From Phycisphaerae bacterium (GTDB lineage: Bacteria > Planctomycetota > Phycisphaerae > UBA1845 > Fen-1342): a stretch of 64,000 bases of DNA. Of this stretch, positions 9,049 to 17,166 are shown piece by piece. The DNA lies in the NCBI GenBank assembly GCA_017999985.1, contig JAGNKU010000003.1:62001-126000 (forward strand). Reading direction: 5' to 3'. The notes beneath the pieces are model-generated. The model made no database searches. It was not told the origin of the DNA and saw only the letters and a program-made list of their open reading frames with translations. The translations under genes were made by a program, and so were the position numbers. Positions within the stretch are counted from its first letter, which is position 1, and every line of letters begins with the position of its first letter.

Positions 9049-10017
9049 ATGAAACCCGACCCACCCGGCGTGGCTGCGCTCTCCTGCCCGCAGCTTGCCC
9101 CGCCAAACGTGCCGACGGATCGCACACTGCGCGCGGGCGTGCTCTACGGCGTGGGAGCCTACGGTCTGTGGGGCGTCTTCCCGGTCTACTTCAAACTCGT
9201 GCGCGGCGTCTGGGAGTGGGAGGTCCTTGCGCACCGCGTCATCTGGTCCTTCGTCTTCCTGTCGCTGCTGTTGCTGCTGAAGCACAACTGGCCGGCGGCA
9301 CGCGACGCGCTGCGCTGCCGCCGGACGCTGGTCACCCTGGTGGCCACGACCGTCCTGATCGCCGGCAACTGGCTGGTGTTCATCTGGGCGGTGGCGCATG
9401 ACCATGTGCTGCAGGCGAGCTTGGGCTACTTCATCAACCCGCTCGTGAACGTGTTCCTGGGCTTCGTGTTCCTGCACGAGCGGCTGCGGCGGTGGCAGAC
9501 GTGCAGCGTGGTGCTGGCGGCCGTCGGAGTGGGCTATCTCACCTTCGCTGGGGGAAGCTTCCCCGCGCTGGCGCTGTTCCTGGCGGCGACGTTCGGCCTG
9601 TACGGGTTGTTGCGCAAAACGGCCCGCGTGAACGCGATGGTCGGACTGACCATCGAGACGGCGCTGCTCACGCCGCCGGCGCTCGGTTTCCTGGTATACC
9701 TCATGATCACGAAGCGGGCGGCGTTCGGGGCCGGCGTGCCGCGGCTGGATGTCCTGCTGCTGCTGGCGGGCGTGGTGACGGCGACGCCGCTGCTGTGGTT
9801 CACCGAGGCGGCCCGGCGTCTGCGGCTGGCGACGCTGGGTTTTCTGCAGTACCTGGCGCCGACCGGGCACTTCCTCCTGGCGGTCCTTGCGTTTCACGAG
9901 CCGTTCACCCGGACACACATCGTGGCCTTCGGGTGCATCTGGACGGCGCTGGCGATCTACACGCTGGACGCGGCGCGGGCGGCGCGACCGGCGCCGGCGC
10001 AGGTGCCGCTCGATTGA
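9049..10017 (+). CDS. rarD: EamA/RarD-family permease
   Basis: A 322-residue integral membrane protein with about ten hydrophobic helices. The opening 'GVLYGVGAYGLWGVFPVYFKL' region, the 'VLAHRVIWSF' loop, 'NWLVFIWAVAHDHVLQASLGYFINPL' region and 'FLHERL' are the standard RarD signatures of the drug/metabolite transporter superfamily. E. coli RarD is named for chloramphenicol sensitivity; its natural substrate is not established, so none is assigned here. Two in-frame ATGs exist (9037 and 9049). I prefer 9049 because the -10 box TATGAT overlaps the first one and no Shine-Dalgarno serves either. The stop is followed after 66 bases by the DUF418 gene. Confidence 0.85.
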   Translation: MKPDPPGVAALSCPQLAPPNVPTDRTLRAGVLYGVGAYGLWGVFPVYFKLVRGVWEWEVLAHRVIWSFVFLSLLLLLKHNWPAARDALRCRRTLVTLVATTVLIAGNWLVFIWAVAHDHVLQASLGYFINPLVNVFLGFVFLHERLRRWQTCSVVLAAVGVGYLTFAGGSFPALALFLAATFGLYGLLRKTARVNAMVGLTIETALLTPPALGFLVYLMITKRAAFGAGVPRLDVLLLLAGVVTATPLLWFTEAARRLRLATLGFLQYLAPTGHFLLAVLAFHEPFTRTHIVAFGCIWTALAIYTLDAARAARPAPAQVPLD

Positions 10018-10083
10018 GCGCTGCCATGTCTCACTCAGCCTGGCCGGCCGTAGAATGCCCGCGACCATCCAGGAGCCATCGGG

Positions 10084-11409
10084 ATGTCCGAAGAACCGAT
10101 CGTCTCGGCGCGGCCTGTCGCGGTTGTGCCACTCGCGCCGGTGGCTCCCATCGGCGCCGACGAGCGCATCATGGTCGTCGACGTGTTGCGCGGGTTCGCG
10201 CTCTTCGGCATCCTGCTGGTGAACATGGCGTTCTTTACGTCGCCGGTCTACATCGTCATGCTGGAGACGCCGTGGTGGACCGCGCCGGCCGACCGCATCG
10301 CCGAGACGGGAATCCGTTGGCTGGCGGAGGGGAAATTCTACGTGCTCTTCTCGTTCCTCTTCGGGCTGGGGATGGCGCTCCAGATGGGGCGCGTGGAAGC
10401 GCGCGGCGGCCGATTTGTACGGCTGTATGTGCGGCGGCTGTGCGTGCTGCTGGGCATTGGGCTGTGCCATGCCCTGCTGCTGTGGTACGGTGACATTCTG
10501 ACGCTATACGCCTGCCTCGGATTCCCGCTGCTGCTGTTCCGACGCCGCACCGACCGCACGCTGCTGTGGTGGGCGAGTCTCGTGTACTGCGTGCCGGTCG
10601 CGATCGTCGGTGTTCTGTGTGGGTTGGTTGCCCTGGCGGGTCTGGATCCGAAGGGTGCGGCTGAAGTGCAGCAGCAGATGGCCGACAACGCGGCGGCCAT
10701 GCTCGCGGCGGCGCAGCGCAGCGTCGCGGTGTATCAGAACGGCTCGTTTGCCGACATCTTCCGGCACCGGCTGGAGAACCACGCCGCGCTTCTGTGGGAC
10801 CTGCCGTTCATCATGCCCGTGATTTTCACGATGTTCCTGCTGGGGTTGTACTGCGGGCGCCGGGGGTTGCCGCGGACGATCGCGGACCACCCGTTGGCCT
10901 TGCGGCGCCTGGTGGCCTGGGGCCTGCCGCTGGGACTCTTATTGAACGCAGTCTATGCCTACGTGCTGAGCACGGGCCGGCATGCCCATCCGGACGCGGT
11001 CCTGTTCGTGGCGACCGCGATGCACGCGCTGGGGACACCACTGCTCAGCGGCGGCTACGCGGCGGTTATTGTGCTCCTCGTGCAGCGCACGTCCTGGCGA
11101 CGGCGGCTGGAGCCGCTGGCCGCGGTCGGGCGCATGGCGCTAACCAACTACCTCCTGCAGACACTGATCTGCACCACGCTGTGCTACGGGTATGGTTTCC
11201 GGCTGTTCGGGCGGATCGGGCCGGCGTGGGGCGTGGTGTTGACCATTGCGGTCTACGCGCTCCAGGTTCCGCTGAGCGTTTGGTGGCTGGAGAGGTTCCG
11301 GTTCGGCCCCGCAGAGTGGATCTGGCGGTCGCTAACCTACTGGAAATGGCAGCCGTTAAGCCTGGTTCAAGCCGGTCTGCCGCCGCCGACGCAAGGTCTG
11401 CTCGGTTGA
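10084..11409 (+). CDS. YeiB/DUF418 family membrane protein
   Basis: A 441-residue protein with a hydrophilic N-terminus and eight or more membrane helices. 'IMVVDVLRGFALFGILLVNM' (about 29-48) is the N-terminal hallmark of the YeiB family, followed by 'YVLFSFLFGLGMALQM'. The C-terminal DUF418 hallmark 'VGRMALTNYLLQTLICT' is present near residue 345, and the chain ends with the usual 'W...FRFGPAEWIWRSLTYWKWQ' pattern. The family is related to acyltransferase-3-like membrane proteins and its function is not settled. ATG 10084 has AGGAG about 8 bases upstream. It probably shares a transcript with the RarD-like gene; a weak TAGAAT lies at 10051-10056. Confidence 0.88.
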   Translation: MSEEPIVSARPVAVVPLAPVAPIGADERIMVVDVLRGFALFGILLVNMAFFTSPVYIVMLETPWWTAPADRIAETGIRWLAEGKFYVLFSFLFGLGMALQMGRVEARGGRFVRLYVRRLCVLLGIGLCHALLLWYGDILTLYACLGFPLLLFRRRTDRTLLWWASLVYCVPVAIVGVLCGLVALAGLDPKGAAEVQQQMADNAAAMLAAAQRSVAVYQNGSFADIFRHRLENHAALLWDLPFIMPVIFTMFLLGLYCGRRGLPRTIADHPLALRRLVAWGLPLGLLLNAVYAYVLSTGRHAHPDAVLFVATAMHALGTPLLSGGYAAVIVLLVQRTSWRRRLEPLAAVGRMALTNYLLQTLICTTLCYGYGFRLFGRIGPAWGVVLTIAVYALQVPLSVWWLERFRFGPAEWIWRSLTYWKWQPLSLVQAGLPPPTQGLLG

Positions 11410-11455
11410 ACCGCGCGCGCGGCGTCAACGGCGTGTTGGCGAAGCCCGCCGTTGT

Positions 11456-11483
11456 TTGACAGCCCCCGGGCCGGCGCTATAAT
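11456..11483 (+). promoter_or_regulatory. Consensus sigma-70 promoter of the HEAT-repeat gene
   Basis: TTGACA at 11456-11461, 16-base GC-rich spacer, TATAAT at 11478-11483: both hexamers are perfect. It lies about 70 bases before the ATG at 11553 and is the strongest promoter I can see in the window. Confidence 0.8.
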
Positions 11484-11552
11484 CGCGCCCTGATTTTGAG
11501 CCGACCTGCGGCCCGCAACCCGACCGACCGGTTGCGCTACGTGGAGGTAGCT

Positions 11553-14012
11553 ATGTTCCGAACCGCCGGGGCCTTACGCATCGCGGGGTTGTGTCTGGGA
11601 TTGGTATGCGTACTCGCCAGCGGCGCGGTCACGCAGGCCCAGACTTCCACCGAGGGTTTCATCACCGGCGCCGTGGCCCAGGCGTTTGAGCAGTGGCAGG
11701 TCGCCATGCAGGCGATCGTGGGCCGTGACGCGGCGGCGGCCGAGGCCGCGTTCGGCGAGCTGCTCGCGACCGAGCCGTCCCCCTTCCGGGTCGCGCTGCT
11801 GGCGGAGCATACCGTGCAGCGCACCGCGCTTGGCGGGGCGGTGCTGTTGTTCGAGCAGGATCTCGACGCCCGCACGCTGGGGGCCAACGGCACGGCCATT
11901 GGTGAGCGGCTCGTCGCGGGGCGCGAGCAGTTGCACGAAGCCGGCGACGCCTGGTATTTCTGCCAAGTGGGGCGATTCGACGTGGCCGAGGCGAATTTCC
12001 AGGCGCTGCTGAGTGCCAAGCCCGACCCCGTCGCCATCCTGGAGTTCACAGACCGCGTGCCGCGGCGCCGCGACATCCTCATCCAGCTACTCGACAATGC
12101 CACGGTGGGCGATTCGGTCCGCGCGATTCTGCGGCTGCTGGACCAGGGCGAGCGCGCGATCAAGGCGGACCCGACGCGGATTCGCGAGAACATCGAGCGG
12201 CTGGGCGGACCCCCGCGCGGCTTCGAGAACGCCGTCGAGGCACTCAAGGAGTCCGGCGAGTACGCCGTGCCGTTCATCGTGCAGTATCTGCGGGACCCGG
12301 CGAAGCGTGCCTTGATGCAGCCGATTCTGCGCTGTCTGCCGGCGATCGACCGGCCGGCGCTAAACCCGCTGGTGATCGCGCTGCGGATGGCAGATCTGAC
12401 GACGAAGCGCTACCTGATCGAGGCGCTCGGGCGGATCGGCTATGTCCAGGCCGCGCCGTACCTGCGGCAACTGATGGAAGACGAGCAGACCCCGCACGAG
12501 GTCAGGTCGGTCGCCCAGGCAGCGCTGGACGCGATCGGGCAGCGTGCGACGGCCACGGCGCTGCCAGCCTCCGCGGCGGAGGCGTTCTTTGCCCTGGCGC
12601 AGGATTACTACAACGATCAGGCGTCGCTGGCGGCGGATGTCCGCCTGGACACGGCCAACGTGTGGTATTGGCGCGACGACATGCTGCAGAACGTGCCCGT
12701 GCCGACGGCGATCTTCAACGAGATCATGTGCCTGCGGTGCTGCGAAGAGGCCCTGCGCCTGAAGCCGGACTACAAGGAACCCCTGGCGCTGTGGCTCGCC
12801 GCGAATTTCCGCCGCGCGGCACAAGTGCCGGAGGACACGACCGACCCGACGCGGCCCGAGAACAACCCTCCGGAGGCCTACTTCGCGCAGTCGGCCGGTG
12901 CCGAGTACTGCCTGATGGCCTTGGCTCGCGCGGTGGACACGGGCGATCCGGCGGTGGCGCTGGGGACGATCGAAGCGCTGCGCAAAACGGCCGGGCCCGC
13001 CAGCCTGATCGCGGACGCCGGGGGACGTTTACCGCTGGCCGAGGCGCTCTCGTTCGCGGACCGCATGGTGCGCATCCGGGCGGCGTTGACGCTGGGCCGT
13101 GCCGGGCCGACGCAGTCGTTCCTCAACTATCAGAACCTCATGCCGGTGTTGTCCGAGGCGCTGCTGCTGCACGGCGGCGCGCGGAATGCGCTGGTCGTGG
13201 ATCCGGACACGGAATCGCTCAATGTGATCGCCGGGGCACTGCGGGCGGACGGTTTCGAGGTCCTCACGGACGCGGGTCTGTTTCCCGGGCTGCAGAAGGT
13301 GCGCGAGCAGTTGCCGGGCATCGACGTGATTTTCATTGCCGCCGACATTCGGGATCCGGACCTGACCGCGGGCCTGACGGCCCTGCGGAGCGAGTTCCGG
13401 TTCGCGTCGACGCCGGTGGTGTTGATCACCAAGCCCGGGGGCGGCAATGCGGTGCGTGACCTGTTGCGGGCGGATCATCGGCTGGCCGCGGTCGGCCAGA
13501 ACCCGAGCCCGGAGGACGTGACGGCGGCGGTCGCCCGGGTTTCTCACGCGGTGGGCGCGCAGGCGATCACGCCGGAAGTCGGGGCGGCGCTGGCGCAGGA
13601 AACCGCCGAAGTGCTGCGGCTGCTCGCGGTGACGAATAACCCGTTGTTCAACGTGGCCGACGCGGAGACGGCGCTGCTCGGCGCGCTGCAGTCGAAGGAT
13701 GTTACGCTGCGTCTCACGGTCGCGGAAGTGCTGGGTTACCTGGGCTCGGGCAAGGCCCAGGAAGCGGTGGCGCGGATCGCGTTGGACACGGCGGAAGCCG
13801 AGGATTTGCGCGTCAAGATGTTCACCGCGCTGGCCGAAGGCGCGAAGCGGCGCGGCAACCTGCTCAGCGCGGACTTGGCGGCGCAGATTCTGTCGCTGGC
13901 CGAGGCGGACGAGAACATGACGATTCGCGAGGCGGCCTCGCGGACGCTGGGGGCCCTGAACCTGCCGGGCGAGCCGGCGAGCACGATCATCCGGAAACAG
14001 TATCGCGGTTAG
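11553..14012 (+). CDS. Exported HEAT-repeat protein with receiver-like domain
   Basis: An 819-residue protein. ATG 11553 is chosen for its GGAGG site and because the protein then begins with a clean signal peptide ('LRIAGLCLGLVCVLASGAV..AQ'). Pairs of amphipathic helices of HEAT/TPR type follow ('KRYLIEALGRIGYVQAAPYL', 'DVTLRLTVAEVLGYLGSGKA', 'LRVKMFTALAEGAKR'). Between about residues 545 and 670 the sequence changes to a response-regulator-like fold: 'NALVVDPDTESLNVIAGAL', then 'GIDVIFIAADIRDPDLTAGL' where the phospho-acceptor Asp would sit, then 'STPVVLITKP'. The conserved receiver Lys is not evident ('VGQNPSPEDV'), so it is probably non-canonical. A receiver-like domain outside the cytoplasm would be unusual. 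The next gene starts 9 bases after the stop. Confidence 0.75.
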   Translation: MFRTAGALRIAGLCLGLVCVLASGAVTQAQTSTEGFITGAVAQAFEQWQVAMQAIVGRDAAAAEAAFGELLATEPSPFRVALLAEHTVQRTALGGAVLLFEQDLDARTLGANGTAIGERLVAGREQLHEAGDAWYFCQVGRFDVAEANFQALLSAKPDPVAILEFTDRVPRRRDILIQLLDNATVGDSVRAILRLLDQGERAIKADPTRIRENIERLGGPPRGFENAVEALKESGEYAVPFIVQYLRDPAKRALMQPILRCLPAIDRPALNPLVIALRMADLTTKRYLIEALGRIGYVQAAPYLRQLMEDEQTPHEVRSVAQAALDAIGQRATATALPASAAEAFFALAQDYYNDQASLAADVRLDTANVWYWRDDMLQNVPVPTAIFNEIMCLRCCEEALRLKPDYKEPLALWLAANFRRAAQVPEDTTDPTRPENNPPEAYFAQSAGAEYCLMALARAVDTGDPAVALGTIEALRKTAGPASLIADAGGRLPLAEALSFADRMVRIRAALTLGRAGPTQSFLNYQNLMPVLSEALLLHGGARNALVVDPDTESLNVIAGALRADGFEVLTDAGLFPGLQKVREQLPGIDVIFIAADIRDPDLTAGLTALRSEFRFASTPVVLITKPGGGNAVRDLLRADHRLAAVGQNPSPEDVTAAVARVSHAVGAQAITPEVGAALAQETAEVLRLLAVTNNPLFNVADAETALLGALQSKDVTLRLTVAEVLGYLGSGKAQEAVARIALDTAEAEDLRVKMFTALAEGAKRRGNLLSADLAAQILSLAEADENMTIREAASRTLGALNLPGEPASTIIRKQYRG

Positions 14013-14021
14013 GAGCGTCCG

Positions 14022-14714
14022 ATGTTTCACGCCCTCGCACCGGTGCTCATGCTGCTCGCGCTGCCGCAGCAGCGCGACGCGGACGTCGGCGCCGGTCCCC
14101 AGCCGGCGGCCACCCCGATCTCGTGGGAGCTGGAGTTCAAGTTCCTGGATCCGCAGCGGATCGAGGTCCAGTTACCGGGTACGGACCGCCCACAGGTGTA
14201 CTGGTACGTCGTGTACACCGTCGTGAACACGAGCCAGCGGGCGCAGCGCTTCTTCCCCGTGTTTCAGATCGTGACCGAAGACCTCAAGGTGCATGACACG
14301 GACGTGGGGATCAACCCGGCGGTTTTCGATGCGATCCGTGAGCGGCACCGGGTGACGCACAAGTACCTGGTCGAGCCCTCGCGGGCCATCGGGGCGCTGC
14401 TATCCGGGGATGATAACGCGCGCGAGTCGGTCGCCATCTGGCGCAGTATTGATCTAACTATAAACAATTTCAGTATTTACGTCGCCGGCCTGAGTGGGGA
14501 AACGCGCCTGGTGGCAAACCCGGGGTACGATCGGAGCAAGCCCGAGACCAGCAAAGTCGTGGATGCGGCCGGGCTGGCACGCGAGGTCGTCTCAAATCCG
14601 CGGCACTTCACGCTTCGCAAGACGCTGGAAATCCGCTATACTCTGCCGGGTTCGCCGCAGGCTCGCCCTGGCACCGTGCCGGAGCGTGGGGCCGTGCGTT
14701 GGATTATGCGCTGA
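14022..14714 (+). CDS. Conserved-looking exported protein, unknown function
   Basis: A 230-residue protein directly behind the HEAT protein (9-base gap; 'TTAGGAGCGTCCGATG' supplies a GGAG site), so almost certainly co-transcribed with it. The N-terminus ('[18 protein letters not shown]') is hydrophobic and may be a short signal peptide. The rest looks like a beta-rich domain: '[19 protein letters not shown]', '[19 protein letters not shown]', '[12 protein letters not shown]'. I do not recognise the family. The codons around 14450-14475 are locally AT-rich compared with the rest. A shared role with the HEAT protein at the envelope is inference from the operon only. Confidence 0.65.
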   Translation: MFHALAPVLMLLALPQQRDADVGAGPQPAATPISWELEFKFLDPQRIEVQLPGTDRPQVYWYVVYTVVNTSQRAQRFFPVFQIVTEDLKVHDTDVGINPAVFDAIRERHRVTHKYLVEPSRAIGALLSGDDNARESVAIWRSIDLTINNFSIYVAGLSGETRLVANPGYDRSKPETSKVVDAAGLAREVVSNPRHFTLRKTLEIRYTLPGSPQARPGTVPERGAVRWIMR

Positions 14715-14778
14715 GTCGCCCGGGCGTCGCGTGGCCGCGACCGGACGCGGCCTGCAGCCCGGCATAGGAAGTACGCGT

Positions 14779-15030
14779 ATGGCACACAAGAAAGGTCAAG
14801 GCTCCACCCGTAACGGGCGGGATAGTAATCCGCAGTATCGCGGCGTCAAACTGCACGGCGGCGAACTGGCCCGGGTCGGCAGCATCCTCGTGCGCCAGTG
14901 CGGCACGCCCTTCAAGGCGGGCAAGAACGTCGGCCGCGGCCGCGATGACACGTTGTTCGCGCTGGCCGAGGGCGTCGTGGAGTTTCACGGCCGGTTCGTG
15001 TCGATCAAGCCGGTCCCGGCGACCAACTGA
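14779..15030 (+). CDS. rpmA: 50S ribosomal protein L27
   Basis: An 83-residue protein beginning [17 protein letters not shown], the highly conserved L27 N-terminus that reaches the peptidyl-transferase centre. The rest, including '[20 protein letters not shown]' and '[18 protein letters not shown]', matches the family over its full length. There is no N-terminal extension of the kind processed in Firmicutes. An AGGAA site lies about 9 bases before the ATG. Unlike most bacteria, rplU (L21) is not next to it: the gene upstream encodes an exported protein and the gene downstream is surE on the other strand. Confidence 0.97.
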   Translation: MAHKKGQGSTRNGRDSNPQYRGVKLHGGELARVGSILVRQCGTPFKAGKNVGRGRDDTLFALAEGVVEFHGRFVSIKPVPATN

Positions 15031-15051
15031 GTAGCTGAATAGTTGTCCATC

Positions 15052-15092
15052 GACGTCCGCGCGCATTCAACACTGCGCGCGGCGTCTTTTTT
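15052..15092 (+). terminator. Rho-independent terminator of rpmA
   Basis: GC-rich stem formed by 15052-15064 and 15075-15086 (one bulged T), 10-base loop, followed by six Ts at 15087-15092. It lies 21 bases after the rpmA stop. Confidence 0.85.
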
Positions 15093-15121
15093 CGCGCGAA
15101 ATCCGCGTGGCGGCCGCGGTG

Positions 15122-15889
15122 CTATACGAAGCTCGCCGGCCACTTCCACCCGGCGACTTGCGCGAGCTGCTCCTGGTTGGTCAGGTCCGGCCGCAGCGGC
15201 GTGATCGCGACATAGCCGTCGCGGACGGCGGCGAGATCGCTGTCGGGGCAGCGGTCGTGGTCGGGGAGGCGGCCGTTGAGCCAGTAGATGGTCCGGCCCG
15301 GGCCCTCGATCTGCTTTTCGTAATGCTCCTCCCAGTTGACCGGGGCCTGCGGACAGCAACGCACGCCGCGCGGCCAGCCCTTGTCGAGCGCCGGGATGTT
15401 CACGCTCAGGCACGTGCCGCGTGGCGGTGGGACGGCGAGCAGGTGATCGATGATCGTGCGGGCGACGCGGCCGGCCCGGTGGAAATCCAGTTCATCCGAG
15501 AGTTCGAGCGAGAACGCGATGCTGGGCACGCCGAAGAGGGCACCCTCGACGGCGCCGGCGATCGTGCCGCTGTAGAGCACATTGACGCCCGCGTTCGCGC
15601 CCGCGTTAATTCCGCTCAGGATGTAGTCGGGACGCTGTTCCAGCAGTTCGATCATCGCCAGCTTGACACAATCCGCTGGCCGGCCGGCCACGCTCCAGCC
15701 GTGGAAGACGTTGTTGATGTGCACGCGGCGGACCAGCAGCGGCTTCAGGACCGAGATCGCGTGCCCAACGCCGGACTGGGAGTCGTCGGGCGCGACGACA
15801 TCCACGTGCCCCAGATCAGCCACGGCCGAATAGAGCGCTTCGAGGCCGGGGGCCAGGATGCCGTCATCGTTCGTGATCAGGATTCGCAT
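15122..15889 (-). CDS. surE: 5'-nucleotidase SurE
   Basis: A 255-residue protein. 'MRILITNDDGILAPGL' contains the metal-binding NDDG motif at 7-10 and sets the start at ATG 15889. 'VVAPDDSQSGVGHAIS' carries the conserved A-P-D/x-x-Q-S-G loop, and 'DYILSGINAGANAGVNVLYSGT' the S-G-I-N-x-G-x-N motif. SurE dephosphorylates nucleoside 5'- and 3'-monophosphates with a divalent metal. The start codon lies inside the 3' end of the diguanylate cyclase gene (26-base overlap), so the two are probably co-transcribed, although a TACAAT hexamer 6 bases before the ATG could allow a separate start. Confidence 0.93.
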   Translation of the reverse strand: MRILITNDDGILAPGLEALYSAVADLGHVDVVAPDDSQSGVGHAISVLKPLLVRRVHINNVFHGWSVAGRPADCVKLAMIELLEQRPDYILSGINAGANAGVNVLYSGTIAGAVEGALFGVPSIAFSLELSDELDFHRAGRVARTIIDHLLAVPPPRGTCLSVNIPALDKGWPRGVRCCPQAPVNWEEHYEKQIEGPGRTIYWLNGRLPDHDRCPDSDLAAVRDGYVAITPLRPDLTNQEQLAQVAGWKWPASFV

Positions 15890-16982
15890 GCGGGGATTGT
15901 AGCGAAGCCTGCCGACTATGGCGCCTAGTGCCCGAGGCCGGCGGATGGTCGGGCGGCGGAGGGGCATCGGAGGCGGAGGGTCCCACACCGGCCCGCTGGC
16001 CGCTGCCATCCGGGCGCTGGACCCAGATCTGGTTCCGGCCGTGCTCCTTGGCGAGGTACAGCATGGCATCCGCCGCGATGATCAGTTCGTCGACGGAGCC
16101 CATTGCCGGAGTGAGTTCCGCAATACCGCCGCTGACGGTCGCATGGATGGTGGCCTGCTCGTAGCGCACCTGCTGGCCGGCGACGTGGGCCCGCAGCGCG
16201 TCGGCGGTGGTAGCGGCGTCGGCGGTGGCCGCGGCGGGGAAGACGATGACGAATTCCTCGCCGCCGAACCGGCCCGACAACTCGGGGCGGGGCGCGTGAT
16301 CACGGACGGCCGCCGCGATCGCGCGCAGCACGGCGTCGCCGGCGGCATGGCCGTGGGCGTCGTTGATCTTCTTGAAGTGGTCCACGTCGAGGATCAGGCA
16401 CGCCAGCGGCGTATGGTCGCGACGCGCCCGGACCCAGGCCTCCTCCAGGCGCTCGAACAGGCAGCGGCGATTGGGGAGTTCGGTGAGCACGTCGGTATTG
16501 GCGATGTGCTCGAGCTTGTTGGCGAGCACGGCCATCTGGGCGTTGATCTTCTGTCCCTCGACGGTGCGGCGCAGGAGTTCCTCTTGCAGGCGGAGCATGC
16601 GTTGTCCGACCTGCACGCGCGCCAGCAGCTCGCCGGGATGGTAAGGCTTGGTCAGGTAGTCGTTCGCGCCGGCCGCCAGCCCCTCCACGACCTTGTCCTT
16701 GGTGCGATGGGCGGTGAGCAGGATGTAGTACACGTTGCCGAGGGCCTGCAGATCCTGCAGTTCGCGCAGCGCGCGACACAGCTCGATGCCGTCCATCTCG
16801 GGCATCGACCAGTCCGCCAGGACAATCCCGTTGCCCATCGCGCAGATCGCTTGCAGCGCTGCCCGCCCGTCACCGAAGGCGCTGGTCTCGTAACCGGCGT
16901 CGGCGAGTTGGCGCTCGAGCAGCTTGCGCGTCGCAGGATCATCCTCGACGATCGTAATCCGGCATTTAGGCGCTTCGCTCAC
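15864..16982 (-). CDS. Response regulator with GGDEF (diguanylate cyclase) domain
   Basis: A 372-residue protein, GTG 16982 chosen as the last start before the receiver domain; its ribosome site is poor, so the start is uncertain. The receiver domain (about 7-125) has acidic 'EDD' at 13-15, phospho-acceptor Asp57 in 'VLADWSMPEMDG' and Lys112 in 'YLTKPY'. A helical linker leads to a GGDEF domain (about 155-325) with 'TDVLTELPNRR', metal-binding 'LILDVDHFKKIND' and active-site GGEEF at 240-244. This predicts synthesis of cyclic di-GMP under phosphorylation control. The allosteric RxxD site expected just before GGEEF reads PRPE here, so product inhibition may be lost. The C-terminal 40 residues are rich in Pro, Ser and His and look unstructured. 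Confidence 0.88.
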   Translation of the reverse strand: MSEAPKCRITIVEDDPATRKLLERQLADAGYETSAFGDGRAALQAICAMGNGIVLADWSMPEMDGIELCRALRELQDLQALGNVYYILLTAHRTKDKVVEGLAAGANDYLTKPYHPGELLARVQVGQRMLRLQEELLRRTVEGQKINAQMAVLANKLEHIANTDVLTELPNRRCLFERLEEAWVRARRDHTPLACLILDVDHFKKINDAHGHAAGDAVLRAIAAAVRDHAPRPELSGRFGGEEFVIVFPAAATADAATTADALRAHVAGQQVRYEQATIHATVSGGIAELTPAMGSVDELIIAADAMLYLAKEHGRNQIWVQRPDGSGQRAGVGPSASDAPPPPDHPPASGTRRHSRQASLQSPHANPDHER

Positions 16983-17166
16983 GATTCGGTTGCTAGGGTT
17001 CCTTGTCGTGTCCGCGCGGCCGCGCTCAGCGCGGTCGACCGGCGGACGGTATACTGCCGCACGTAGAATCGGCACAATGGTTACAGCGTTATAGTAAGAG
17101 TGCAGCGTCGCCCGGTGGCAACACGACCGAGTACGCGCCCGGCTCTCCAGACAGGGCCGATAACCG

